A stretch of 64,000 nt of DNA, from assembly GCF_004798865.1 (NCBI RefSeq), contig NW_025335641.1, positions 15,784,792 to 15,848,791 on the forward strand. Reading direction: 5' to 3'. Shown here in pieces: positions 37,101 through 47,300 of the stretch. The notes under the pieces are model-generated. The model searched no databases and was not told where the DNA came from. It was given only the letters and a program-made list of their open reading frames with translations. The DNA comes from Varanus komodoensis. Taxonomy: Eukaryota; Chordata; Lepidosauria; Squamata; Varanidae. Every line of letters begins with the position of its first letter. The stretch's first letter is position 1. Made by a program: the position numbers and the translations under genes.

Positions 37101-39406
37101 CTCCCTCCGTCACTGTTAATCAAAATTCATGTGGCATTCTGTTGTCTGCTCACTCAGTTTTTGATCTTTTTGGAGCTGTTTAATTTGCTTGGAATTTAGA
37201 TCCCTGAATAATTTGGTGTCTCATACATATTTTTCCATCTCATTTTCAAAATTATTTTATCTTCGTGCTGGTTGCAGTACAGCCAGCACTGAGATGCCTG
37301 CACTGTTTGCTTTGCTCTGTTGTGAGAGCTGCACATTAGTTCAGCTTCTTGGTCTCCGTGCATCACATGTATGGGTTCTACGCATGTGCAGGGCCTCATT
37401 GGGAAACTTCCAAAACTGAGTAATTTTGATGGGGGCCCCTTATTGTCAAGGACACATGTCTGCAGCAGGTTCCCACTCATTCCCTCACTTCCTCTTTGAT
37501 TCCCATTGTGGTACCTTGGAGTAGCTCCTGATCTCTTTGAGACATCAATTCTGATTATGCTAAGTTTTTTTTACTTGTCACTCAGTATATATATATCATT
37601 TCTTTTTGTTCTCTAGTTCCTATTCCTTTATATGATGCGGGATCACCTTCTTTGGAAGGCCATCTTGCACAAATGTATTACATGTATAAATTTCACTGAT
37701 GGGATTGTCTCTTTTCTTCTTTGCCTAAAAGAGGCTCATACTGTTGTACCCTCTGACTTGGATCCTGAACCTCCTCAATGAGGACCAGGGCCAGATCTGA
37801 CATCTGGATTGTGACTGACTGCATGGCATCTCATTAGTCACAGCCAGTTATCAATTGGAGCAAACAACCCTCTACCAGGCTTTCTATGGTTCAATTTGGC
37901 AAGTTTGCCTCTACTGCAGGAATGGATCTGTTTACCTGCTGAATCAGTCACCTTTAATTGTCCTCTTGTTCTAGAGTGGTTTAAAATTGTTGTCCTTCCA
38001 AGCTCACCTCAACACTATTTTTGCTTCCCATATCCCCATCCAAAGCTGTACATTTTTAATGCTTTGTTTCTGCAATTTCTTTGGAGAATTCGGAAACTCA
38101 CCCTACCTGTTCCTTCATATTGACCAGGTTTCCACGATTTTGAAGGCATTTTCTGCAAAGCTGTCCAAACCTTAGCCATACTGCCCTAAATCCTGTCTCC
38201 TAGCCATTATGTCACCCCATAGAGCCAATTGTTTTTTCTTCTCTATTTCAATGGCTTTCATTGGCACTGTCCCTTTATCTTCTGTCTGTCCTGAGGCCGT
38301 GGTTTGTTTGTTTCCACAAAACTGAGGGAATGAACTGAAATTCATTGCTAACATATATGTGAAATGGTAGCAGGAGGGGTTCCCAGCAAAAATTCCTTAT
38401 CTCTGGAATCTTCCCAAACAAAGGCCCATGCAGCTGCAGGTCCGTATGTGCACTGATGACCACAGTTATAGGTGAGCAACCTGTCTTTCCTTCTCGATGC
38501 CTCCTATACTTTGAACAAGCCTATCAGTCCATAACATTATAATGGGAAAGGTTTGGTTTTCTTAGGAGTCTTATTTTTCCAGTGAAATTTTGACAATCTA
38601 TGTAGATGACACACATGTACTTACTTAAAAAAAACCTAGAGGGCAGGCAAAATTTTCTTTGTGAAAGCTATCCTGAGTAAGGCTTGTTCTTTTGTCAAGT
38701 GATAGAAATAATTATAAGATTTTAGGCTGACATTCTTTTCATTCTGTTGGGGTATAATCTGTCAACTATGCTGTTGCCATAAATTTAGTATAATGTATTT
38801 GACATCTGATGAAACATTATATAATGTTTTGTGCCTCCTAAAAACCTGGAGTGTTCCACAAAGTCTCTGTTGTCAGATCTGATCCTGGCATGAGCTATTG
38901 TAGCTGAATTCTGCTTACTGGTCTAGTAGCAATGTTTATTGAAAACTGTGTTGTTAGTATTATTTACATCATTGCTGATTACAGTAGGACAACTGTAGCT
39001 ACAACATTTAGCCATACCGTCCACAAATGTAATTCTCATTGAGATGCTCTAAATCAGGAAGAGTGAACATTGACCTCATTGCCTTCCGTTTCTGTGCCTG
39101 CTTGTAAATAACTAGGATGTGCAAGTCCAAATTACTGCATGGCTTCTACTCCATGTCTGTGAAGTAACTATTTTTTAAAAAGTTTTGAGAACACAGTACA
39201 TTCTGTACATAGGAACAAATTCATATTGTTACTTTAAAATCCAATAGCTTAATTCATGTTAATGATCACCATGCCTTCAAGTTTGCATCTTTTTTTCTTT
39301 TATACCAGGTTCCACTCACGTTGTGACACCTAGACGTCTACTGGATGATGTAAAAGCACTTACTGTAACAAAAGCAAAGGATAGTGTATATTTTAAAGAA
39401 GAATAG
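10616..39406 (+). CDS. STXBP3: STXBP3 (Munc18c), syntaxin-4 binding SM protein, complete coding sequence in 19 exons
   Basis: This is a Sec1/Munc18 (SM) protein. The family clasps syntaxin and the SNARE bundle, and Munc18c acts with syntaxin-4 in plasma-membrane exocytosis such as GLUT4 delivery. Coding exons: 10616-10673, 16293-16342, 17967-18048, 18844-18920, 19909-19987, 21297-21397, 22359-22507, 23703-23793, 24527-24651, 26249-26353, 28038-28095, 28475-28540, 29575-29655, 30277-30415, 31625-31731, 33828-33926, 34846-34931, 35059-35207, 39309-39406. They sum to 1,800 nt (599 residues plus stop) with every junction in phase. Human STXBP3 is 592 residues, and the extra residues lie mainly near the N terminus and in the [11 protein letters not shown] loop (about residue 275). 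Diagnostic blocks are [20 protein letters not shown] (about 237-256), [16 protein letters not shown] and [20 protein letters not shown]. All introns are GT-AG except the one after exon 9, which is GC-AG. The start is in YY1/Kozak context inside a CpG island. Intron 18 holds an assembly gap. Exon coverage and reading frame look intact. Confidence 0.96.
12716..13012 (-). repeat. L2/CR1-clade LINE 3' end
   Basis: It is read as a reverse complement, from a TTTA repeat through TTTGTATGCCGTCC and CGCCAGGTGGACCTCTC to GTGGTGTGCCACCACAG. This corresponds to the last reverse-transcriptase residues (the VAxxLWNxLPxEV region) and the 3' UTR. It is 5'-truncated, in STXBP3 intron 1. Confidence 0.7.
13421..13700 (-). 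repeat. L2/CR1-clade LINE 3' end
   Basis: Same family and orientation as the copy at 12,716. The shared phrases are TATTTGTATGCCGTCC, GACGGCTTACACAAATAAAA and GAGAAGGCCCTCCTCCGGG. The middle is shortened relative to that copy. Confidence 0.65.
14530..14660. repeat. Degraded foldback element copy
   Basis: It carries CAGATGTTTTGGATTTTAAC and, on the other side, an inverted partner ending ATCATCTGGTTGGGGAAGG. This resembles the palindromic family best preserved at 25,756, but is heavily diverged. Confidence 0.4.
15523..15538 (+). repeat. (GT)8 microsatellite
   Basis: Uninterrupted GT dinucleotide run directly after a short G tract, in STXBP3 intron 1. Confidence 0.9.
16121..16186 (+). repeat. 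Compound microsatellite (TG)n(AG)n(ACAG)n
   Basis: Three simple repeats abut without spacers: TG to 16138, AG to about 16158, then ACAG to about 16182. It lies about 110 nt upstream of the exon 2 acceptor of STXBP3, so length variation would alter the intron close to the branch point region. Confidence 0.92.
16830..16932 (+). repeat. LINE 3' tail
   Basis: A CAAGTCGTCCTGAGATCTTG segment is followed by GGCATACAAAAGC and a TAAATAAATAAAT end. This is the 3' tail form shared by L2-type squamate LINEs. Confidence 0.5.
17220..17400 (-). repeat. Degraded LINE 3' end with a GATA-rich stretch
   Basis: The sequence ATTTCTATACTGCTCAGTAGCCGAAGC is the complement of a common squamate LINE tail. The following 100 bases are rich in imperfect ATAGA/GATA units. 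Confidence 0.45.
18353..18464. repeat. Palindromic foldback element, diverged copy
   Basis: The left half begins CCCCAACTTGGTGCCTTCC. The right half, reverse-complemented, starts CAGCCTTGTGCCCCC and continues into a matching GACTACATCTCCC segment. The two halves pair over most of their length with mismatches. Confidence 0.55.
20640..20775 (-). repeat. Degraded LINE 3' end
   Basis: CAGGGCAGCTTACAATATAG followed by A-rich sequence matches the complement of a LINE tail. Only this short part is recognisable. Confidence 0.35.
22727..22802 (-). repeat. CR1 LINE 3' terminus
   Basis: It begins AATCATAGAATCATA and continues GAGTTGGAAGAGGCCATGAA and TTCCAACCCCCTACTG. This is the canonical complement of a CR1 3' end. 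It is short and 5'-truncated, in STXBP3 intron 7. Confidence 0.75.
22848..23155 (+). repeat. L2-clade LINE 3' end with last reverse-transcriptase codons
   Basis: From about 22,858 the plus strand encodes [20 protein letters not shown], then [16 protein letters not shown] and a stop at about 22,971. This is the conserved C terminus of L2/CR1-clade reverse transcriptases. A 3' UTR follows, ending in GGCGGCATAAAAATG and a TAAA repeat. Because the frame is still open, this is one of the younger LINE copies here. It is 5'-truncated directly next to the CR1 fragment. Confidence 0.8.
25756..25873. repeat. Palindromic foldback (MITE-like) element, best copy
   Basis: The left arm CCAACCTGGTGCCCTCC continues to TGATGTTTTG. 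The right arm is close to its reverse complement (CAAAACATCTGG, then AAGACACCAGGTTGG). A diverged centre of about 65 nt separates them. No coding capacity is present. It lies in STXBP3 intron 9. Related copies occur at 18,353, 27,163 and 63,905. Confidence 0.75.
26885..27166 (-). repeat. tRNA-headed SINE with an internal duplication
   Basis: Read on the minus strand it starts CAGTGTGGTGCAGTGGTTAA, passes a B-box-like GGGTTCTAGTC, continues with ATCTACCTCACTGGG and ends in a TAAA-rich tail. A segment just after the A box is present twice at a 45-bp offset (27067-27093 and 27112-27138). It lies in STXBP3 intron 10. Confidence 0.78.
27163..27234 (+). repeat. Half copy of the foldback element
   Basis: CCTAGATGTTGGGCTACAAT followed by TCCCATCAGCCCCAGATG matches one arm of the palindromic family. 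The second arm is not seen. Confidence 0.5.
27783..27847 (+). repeat. Imperfect tandem duplication, 36-bp period
   Basis: The phrase GTTCACAGGAGCAAAAGTGG recurs 36 bases later as GTTCACAAGAGCAAAAGTAG, followed by similar T-rich sequence. Two copies only. Confidence 0.7.
28965..29155 (+). mobile_element. Possible LTR- or DIRS-type retroelement fossil (terminal region)
   Basis: A compact, GC-richer block with a TATATATA box followed by AGGAGGGGCTCCCACGG resembles the terminal or promoter region of a reptilian LTR- or DIRS-type element. The phrase at about 28,977-29,010 resembles one near 37,360 in the same intron set. It is a broken fragment with no intact coding part. The family assignment is from memory and uncertain. 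Confidence 0.28.
35503..35602. other. Assembly gap of 100 N, flanked by a 13-bp inverted repeat
   Basis: Exactly 100 N residues, the usual placeholder for a gap of unknown size, lie in STXBP3 intron 18. The left flank ends CCAACTTCCAAAA and the right flank starts with its exact reverse complement. No coding sequence is lost, since exon 18 and exon 19 join in phase. Confidence 0.97.
37340..38480 (+). mobile_element. Possible DIRS- or LTR-type retroelement fossil
   Basis: This GC-richer block in STXBP3 intron 18 has several short open frames. The stretch from about 37,987 to 38,175 loosely resembles the recombinase region of DIRS-type elements, and the last part ends in a GTGCACTGATGACCAC phrase I associate with such elements. 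It is old and broken many times. The family call rests on memory of related reptile elements and is weak. Confidence 0.27.
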
Positions 39407-40190
39407 AATTAGAATATATGACAGTTTTCTGCTGTGCTTAACTTAAACATATTAAGAAAGAACATGTAATATAAATACTATGGACGCAATCTACCCCAGG
39501 TTAAGGGAGCTAAGTGCCATTGATTTCAGTAGGAGAATTACATGTTTAATTTTCTCACTGAAAGCAATTGTACTTAAAGCACTCATCTTGAACTGGTTTG
39601 TACCTGTGTACATATTTTATATTTCAGTATTATATTTGGGACTGTTTTTATAATTTGAAAACTGCCTTTCCTTCTGGGGTTGGAAGCTGAAGAAGGTAAG
39701 AATGAGAAAGTGTATGTAACAGCTTGTGTTTTATTGTAATGTGCTTGGTTATAGATGCCATTTTGCTGTGAAATGTTCAGTGTAGAGAATGTTTGCCACT
39801 GCAACGTACAATGCTGGGATTTGGGAAATGTGCTTGTATATATGCTTACACTTTTCAGTAATAATACATAAACTTTCTATCTTATAAACATGTTCATTTC
39901 TAAAGATAACATTATAGAAAGACCATGAACTTAAAAGTATAGAACAAAAGTTGTAAATATAGATGTATAGCACCATTTCACTACTGCAATATGTAGACCA
40001 ACGAAACATGCAACTTTTAAGAATTCACTGGAAGTAGATCGTAATGATGTGGAAAAGATATTTTTTTCCTGGAACAAAAACTTGATTAGGTGTGTCTGGG
40101 ATTGCATGGATTTTTCAAGGGCATTTGGGTAGTTATTCATGGAAATAATAGGCATTTTACCATCAATAAAGAACTTTTGAAGAAATGTTT
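39407..40190 (+). other. STXBP3: STXBP3 3' UTR
   Basis: Sequence from the TAG stop to the expected cleavage region about 15-25 nt after the AATAAA at 40165-40170. It is AT-rich and holds no repeats that I recognise. Confidence 0.7.
40165..40170 (+). terminator. STXBP3: Poly(A) signal of STXBP3
   Basis: A canonical AATAAA lies 759 nt after the stop codon. A T/GT-rich tract (ATGTTTTTCATTCC, then TTGTTTTTC) follows within 30 nt, as expected for the downstream element. Confidence 0.75.
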
Positions 40191-40277
40191 TTCATTCCTT
40201 GTTTTTCTAATTGAAAGAAAGCTTTGAAAGAAATTTCAGGGCTGATTTTATTTCCTCCTTTTTATTTCCTCCTACAG

Positions 40278-40381
40278 CTTGTGCCATTGATAATTGCAAG
40301 CCTCTGAATTTGAAGGCTTATGAGTATGCTCCTGAAAGCCAGGAAGCAATGGAAGGAGTCTGTCTCCCTGCTCAAACTTAG
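40278..40381 (+). other. Candidate alternative last exon of STXBP3
   Basis: A long pyrimidine tract ending CCTCCTACAG precedes an open frame that would join exon 18 in phase (G plus CT gives Ala) and run 33 residues to TAG at 40379-40381, starting ACAIDNCKPLNLKAY. It would replace the normal C-terminal 32 residues. It lies beyond the main poly(A) signal, so it would need transcription past that site. There is no support beyond the acceptor and the phase match. Confidence 0.22.
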
Positions 40382-40944
40382 CTTGATCGCTATTACAGCC
40401 ATCTACATGCAGTACTTCAGATAGGAGAATACGTCATATCCTGGTGGGCCTGGTCTCTCTTCTCTGACCCCTTAAACTTCGCAGAGGTCACTTTTCCAGC
40501 CTTGGAGAAGCAGCCAGTGCATTTCCTTCCATGCCAGGTGCAGGTGCAAGGCGGGGGAGGGAGCAGATTCCCAGCTTCAAGGTGCCTCCAGTCTCAGATC
40601 TGAGATCTGAAGAATCCTGCCCACCCTCCTATGCTGTTTATGAATCACAGGATCTCTCTGTAACTTTTTCACTGAGATCTTGCAAACATGTACCCCTTCT
40701 CTCTCCCTCTAATGGGTGTAGCGAGTGGCATGAATGTGAGTTAGGGCTAGTCAAATATTTTTAGACAGTTCAGAGGTGAGCAGTACTGTTTATCTGATCA
40801 GCTTTATTGGATTACTTATACTACAACATGGACATTTATAGGAATATAATATTGGAGAATGCATGGTTCCTAATTTGCAAGCCAGAGGAGCATACAAATG
40901 ATGACTACAGTACCCAGAAATGTATCTGAGTTGTTTTTGAGGTC

Positions 40945-41110
40945 ATAGTGTAGTGGACTGAGTAATGGACTAGAACGTGAAGCTCACTGGGTGACTCATG
41001 CTCAGCCTATCCTACCTGTGAGGATAAAATTGAGTAGAGGAGGAAAATTCTGTAAGCCACCTTGAGTTCCTCAAAAGAAAAAGGTGGGCTATAAATGGAA
41101 TGAATTAATA
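40945..41110 (+). repeat. tRNA-headed SINE, diverged
   Basis: A degraded head (TAGTGTAGTGGACTGAG) is followed by CTCACTGGGTGACTCATGC, a body with ATCCTACCTGTGAGGATAAA and the tail GTAAGCCACCTTGAGTTCC with GGTGGGCTATAAATGG. It lies between STXBP3 and AKNAD1. Confidence 0.68.
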
Positions 41111-41238
41111 TGAACAGAATACAGTATGAAAGTGATGCAGAGAACACACAGAGAAATGATGATGCAGCATTACTCCTGGGACAAGAATAAACTTGTAGTC
41201 AATATGTGAATAGAATCCCATGTAGTATCATTCTTACT

Positions 41239-41270
41239 GATCTTTTATTTAATAATAATAATAAAAGATC
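41239..41270. terminator. Palindrome carrying AATAAA on both strands between convergent genes
   Basis: An 11-bp perfect inverted repeat (GATCTTTTATT at 41239-41249 and its complement at 41260-41270, loop of 10 nt) contains AATAAA on the minus strand at 41244-41249 and on the plus strand at 41260-41265. The minus copy is 119 nt after the AKNAD1 stop and is its best poly(A) signal. The plus copy could act as a distal site or backstop for STXBP3. Confidence 0.6.
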
Positions 41271-41367
41271 ATAATATTTCCTTCAAGGAAAAGTCTTTCT
41301 TTAATTTTTTCCTCGTGTAACTTTCTTTTTCAGATAAAGTTTTATCAGTTTCACAACACATTCAGAT

Positions 41368-44300
41368 TTAGTACTGGCTAGCTGTACTGGCGAATGTCTG
41401 AATTTTGGCCTTGGCTAAATCTTCTGAGATAACTTGCATCATGTGCTCTGTAGTTTTCTTCAAGTTGTTTGCGGTTTGGATAACATGGTCCAGAGAAGAG
41501 TTTAATATCTGTTAATTACCAAAAAAATAAATAAATTTTAATTGCATGTTACAAAACTCATCACACATTTAAAAGAAGGGGAAAGCAAAAACATGTTACA
41601 GGTTTATTTCTTGGATAAGATTTAGAAAGATTCATACCACTAATTACATGTTAGGAATTTCTACAAAATTCCATATAGTAAAACATACTGTTAGAAATAA
41701 TTATCCATCAACAGGCATCCCAAATATCCATATTTATTAAACTTTAAATAGCATCTAAAGACCACCCATTCCAAAATTGAAAGTTTCATTAAATCCATTG
41801 CATTAGCAAACATTATCCTTCTAATTTTGTGCCAGCTTTTTAGCTAAGGACATGGAAGATTCATTAATGTTGGCCTTGTGTTAAATTCCAAGAGATAGGT
41901 AAGTAGTTAAGAACATTTGTATTACTGAAATATTAAAGAAGCACCTTTTTCTGAATTATCTTCTTAAAAGGAAGCTGCTACTGAGCATTGCTGAAACATT
42001 GGAAGCTAGTGTAGTGTAATGGTTAAGAGTGCTGGACTGGGTTTTGAGTCTGGGTTCTTGATCAACTTTCACTTAACCATTTGTGATACACCCTTTGGGA
42101 GAAATGTTCCTAAATAAGTAATAAACTCTGCACAAAAATCTAAATTGCCTCCCGTCATTTAATAGAGTAGCCAGATAATTATCGAAAGACGTGGATCATC
42201 TACATCATCTACATCAAAACTGTGACAGATGGCTGAAGTTCTGAACTAAGCAACAGATGATCACCAGCATAAAGAATAGGCTTATATTTTAAAGTGTTAC
42301 AATTGTAACAAAAACCTATTTAACAACTTTTATCTTAGTGGTCTCCGGCTTTTTTGGACTTGTGTGCACATGGGAGATTGAGAATCGTGGCCACCAACAC
42401 TAAATGCCTAATTGGGATTACTGCTTTGGCATCTATCTGGCATGTCTATAGATCTAAGGCTTCACCCTCTTCAGCTAAAAAGGATTATTTCATGTCTGTT
42501 GCACACTGCAACAGCTCTTTGATAAGGGATTATTTAATTCGGCTAATTGCTGGCAGTGTAATAAACATAAAGTGCTGTCCAGTAACTGCTGCTTTTGAGA
42601 TTTTTGCAGAGATAACACTTTATACTGGGAAAGTCTTCAATATTCACCAATGTACACATGCGTTCATATTTTCCTGCTCCATGGAAGTTAACAAACAGAA
42701 GAACTGGATTCTATGCTTGCTTTTGGCAATTAAGTTTGACAATACAAAATTGAAATGATAAACACTCCTATACATGCAGTGTTTTTGATGTATGAACAAG
42801 TAGCATATGGATGGCAACTTCCATTGGATACTACTTTGGATTTTTGGTCTGCTTTTGTTGAAGCTTATATAACCCCTGGAAAGTTGTACACATTTTGTGC
42901 AATTCCATATACATATACTGAACAGTGGAAACAAATATAATTCAAATGCTGCATTGGAGACCCATTTTATTAAGCAAATGGTCCAACTTCTTATATTTTT
43001 AATTACTGTCAAATCTTTTATTAAATGCTGAACAATATGGCTCTTGTATATACAGGGGCCCCTCCCCTCTTACCATTGTATTTGTGTCATCACTCTGCCT
43101 GTATCTTGGGTTACATGCTGACTTCTTTCCATAGATGTTTCTACTAGCAAGGTACTGTGGTGAAAGCATAATGGTATCTTGTGTTCTCGAGTAACGAGTT
43201 TGGGGAATATATAGTTTTTGTCTAGAAAGTAACAAGGAATCTACATAATTATTTCATACTGAACAGAACAAAAATTTACAGGGGAAAAATACATTTCCAC
43301 TTAACAATTCTAAATTTACATTAGATTGTTCCTATGGACCTTAGTACATAGAAAGTTCTTATGGACCTAAGTGCTCAATCAAAACTTACAAGAATTTTTG
43401 AAGGTCCTAGAATTCTAATGTTGCTGTAAACGGGAGGGAACGCTTACTGGTCTGTATGTAAAGTGGTTTGGTGCAAAATATTTAAAACTGATGATGGTTG
43501 TTACCTGTCACATAGTCTGTCTATAAATTCTTCTGGTTGTTTATTTGTACTAATCCTTTGAAGGACAATCTTTTTCTTCTGTGCAGAAGCTGAAATAATT
43601 TGAAGGTGATATATTATTAAATAGGCTCAATTCCAAGCATTAAAGGCTTGAGACATAACAATTGATATCTTTTAATTAATTCCCTTTAATTAAGAGTTAT
43701 TCTTTGAAGGAAATAGTCCTTTGCTAGGGGACTGCCACCAACAACTGGGTGAGAGGCCAAAAGTTCCAGGTCTGTGACTGAAGTCCTAGACTGTAGAGCC
43801 CGATCATTTTCCTTATTTGTAAAATAATGGGACAGTCCACCCAAACCTGACTCTAAAGATGCATTCATTGTACATAGGTGACATCCTCATTCAATTTGGC
43901 TGCTTTTGAGCCAGCAAGCAACTTGTGCACTCCAATGGTTACAATTGGGTGTTAGTTATTCTTAAAAAAATAGTCAACAACAACTCCTCCTCTACCTTTA
44001 TTTTGTTCTTTGGGATCCTCTCGCAGTGGTTGATGAGTTTTAAGCCTCTGTTCCTGGCTTGCACTTGAATTGTCTAGTTGGTCACAGAATGACGTGTCTT
44101 CTGTATTGCTACCTAAGAGTCCCATCCCCCCCGCAACCAGCACCACACAGACATGTTAAGACAAACATATTGACCTTAAAATAAGATTATTTAATCCTTG
44201 CATGATTTTGTCAAAATTTATAACTACTGTCAAGCAAACAACAGGTATAGTCATTGATCTGTATTACTAGAAGTCAGTAGCCACATAACCGTGACACAAC

Positions 44301-47300
44301 CTTTGCTGCTACACTTCCACTGGACAGAAAGGCAAGCGCTCTATTCATGTTAAAACTAAAGAAAGTTCAAAGTCAATGAGTGACTTCTTCACCAGCACAG
44401 AAGTGGCTGCTTTTGGCTGAGGCCACAGAGTACGTGGATTCATTAATATACATGTGAAAATGCAGCACAGAAGAAGCTATGCTGGATCCAGTGGTTCTAC
44501 TACAGCAACATTTTTGCAGCTTGCAGAAACCCTGTTTTCATCCTCATAAAAGCAGGACATCCAATGCTTTTTGTTTCTGATGCATAATTTATTACGATTT
44601 CATTAGACTAAGTTTTGCTTGTGCTAGTTGTAAACAGTTGCGCAAGCACTAGTGAAACAATGCCCCCACAACCCAATTATTTATAGCCTTTGAAAAAATA
44701 CATCAAGAGCTAGTGCAATATATTTTAATTATTTTTTTAAAATGTTAAATTTATTTGCACATGATCAGTTTACCCAGTAGTGAAAAAAATACAGTTTTCA
44801 CTTGTTTGGGTCTCTTTCTTCTGTTTTGATCTCATTCAGGTTTGAATTCTGCTGAGGCTGAGGCCCAGGACAAATTAAACTTTGACTGAATTACACTGAA
44901 ATGACAATAGATTATTTTAATCTTTAGTAGGGATGCTTTGCAGTTATAAAAAAATAAGCTCTCTAATTAATATTGCTAAAATAAATTACCTGAGTAATCT
45001 AAATCCACTGCTGTTCCTTTTGAGAAGACTGAGAATCTTTCATAGTCTGACTTTCCTCTGTTTGTCTTCTTGTGTTCTATATTTGTATTTCTACATTGAA
45101 AATAAAAATATGGCAAAATGATTTAACTGAATGTTAACAGCAAACAGGGATGCAATTAACAGAGGAATCCTTTACATGCCTGCTCAGAAATAAAAATTAC
45201 TGATTCAATAGATTGGTTCTCATGCGAGAACAGGCATTGCACTATGTAAATGCACTGTGAATGTTTGTCCCTTAAATTGATAAGAATATCCATCCAATTT
45301 GTACTAACCTGCTGGAAGAACAGAAGCATGCTTGTTTTCTTGATAACTGTATTTTCAACATAGGATGGATAATAATATTATGTTCCTTTACAGAATTTTC
45401 CAACTTCTCAAAAAAACAGTGATCTGCAGAATAAGCTATGCTTCCTTTAAAAAAAAATACAGGGGAAAAGGTTAATTAGTGGATGACTTCTGTTAGAATA
45501 GTTTCACTTGTTAACACATATATTTGCTTATCTTGCTTTACCCTGTTCTTTCATTTCAGTGCTACCAACTGTGTTGGGTTCTTGATGGTTGGTGTTTTGG
45601 GGACTGGCTGGAGGTGGAGATCTCATTTCCCAATAGCATAAATTCCTGATGGGGAAAAAACGGGCACAATGCATGTCAGATGGAATCAGTAGTTATGGAA
45701 TGGGAATAACAACTTCAACCATCTCCTTGTTTGCTGATTTCAATAGTCAGCTTTTGACATATATCTACAATCATGTAGACTAAAGCTCTCTAGAAAGCTG
45801 ATACTCTATCTAATGAGCTAAAGAATTATTCTAAACTTTTGCTACCTTGATGCCAATTCATCTTACAAAATACCCTGAAAACATATGATTAATAATGTTA
45901 TCTAAATGTATCAAAATGTTATCAAGTTAAAAATCCAAAAAATGCCATAATTTGATAAACCTACATTATGTATAGTCAAATAAAACACCCCTGAATAAAA
46001 CTACTTCATGTCTTCTCTTAGATGGATTTTTTCCTAAGCTAAAATCCCAAACAGTTAAACATCTATCATTTCCTTATTTTGATTCAATTGTTTCCTCACT
46101 ATTTCTCACCTTACCCCATCCTTAGCCTTCTATCTCTCCCATCCTAGCCGCTAGTCCACCTATTTCTCTTCCTCCCACCTCTCTATCCCTCTGTCTGCCT
46201 GCCTGCCTGCCTATCTATTTAAAACTTCTGTATCTCGTCCTATACATGAAAGTATCAGGACGGTCCAACAACAAAGACAAAGTATCACATCTATAATAAA
46301 AGCCCAATTAAAATAAGAATTAGATCTTAAAATAATGAGAAATTAAAAAGATTTATTGAGTAGAATAAAGTGTCAGTGTCAGGCATACTTCTCTGGGGAG
46401 CTTGTTCCACAACTGGGGCACCACCATGGAGAAAGCCCTTTTCCAGGTAGTTACCCTCCTAATCTCCTTCAGAGAAGGCTCCTGAAGAAGGACCTCCAGC
46501 CCAAATCTTAGGGGGTAGGCAGGTACATAGGGAAGGAAATGCTCCTTCAGATAACCAGGCCCTAAACTGTTTAGGGCTTTATAGGTTATCACCAACACCT
46601 TAAATTGAGCCTGGACTTCAATTGGTAGCCAGTGTAGATGGTAAAGGACTGGTGTTGTGTGTGCATATCTGCCGGTCCCTGTTAACATCCTGGCTTCTCT
46701 ATTTTGGATCAACTGAAATATTTTTACTCCCTGTCTCACTCTTTATCTTACCTCTACCCCTTTTGAATTGCTATTTTCCCCTCTCCCAGCTGCTAGCCTT
46801 GCTATTGTCCCTCACACTCCTCTTTTGACAAATGAGGCCTCATGGCATGATTAGCCACATTCTTGTGAATGCTATTTTGTGCTGGCATCCACAGCAGTTT
46901 CCCAAATTTCCAACTGTGTCCATGGTCCAAAAAGATGGAAACACTTGATGTGGGTTGTAGTTTAGCTCTAACTTGTTATTTCCACTGTTCCCTTGCATTC
47001 TTACTTACAGAGTGTTGCCCTCACCAGCATAACAATTGCACACTTGTGCTTCAAGACAGGCTATATGCACCTCATAATTCAGCAAATTTAAAGTGGTGGT
47101 AATTCTATATTAAGAGTCAATTATTTCATATAAGGAATATGAGCAATCCCAGTTTCAGGGAGCAGGATTATATGCTTGTTGTATTGTCAGTTGTGTTTCA
47201 CACAATTGCCACTATTAGCTAGTAACGTGGGAAGTCTGAGCGTCGAAGAATTGAGGTCTTTGAATTGTGGTGCTGGAGGAGACTCCTGCAAGTCCCTTGG

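Noticed and set aside
42354-42758. 134-codon plus-strand frame in AKNAD1 intron 16
   Set aside because: No family likeness, no splice support and no repeat family; a chance frame.
42999-43073. Read-through of AKNAD1 exon 16 with an intronic AATAAA
   Set aside because: A stop and a poly(A) signal do follow, but the signal precedes the stop and the ATG/gtaaga donor plus the conserved-looking last exon at 41,508 explain the gene better.
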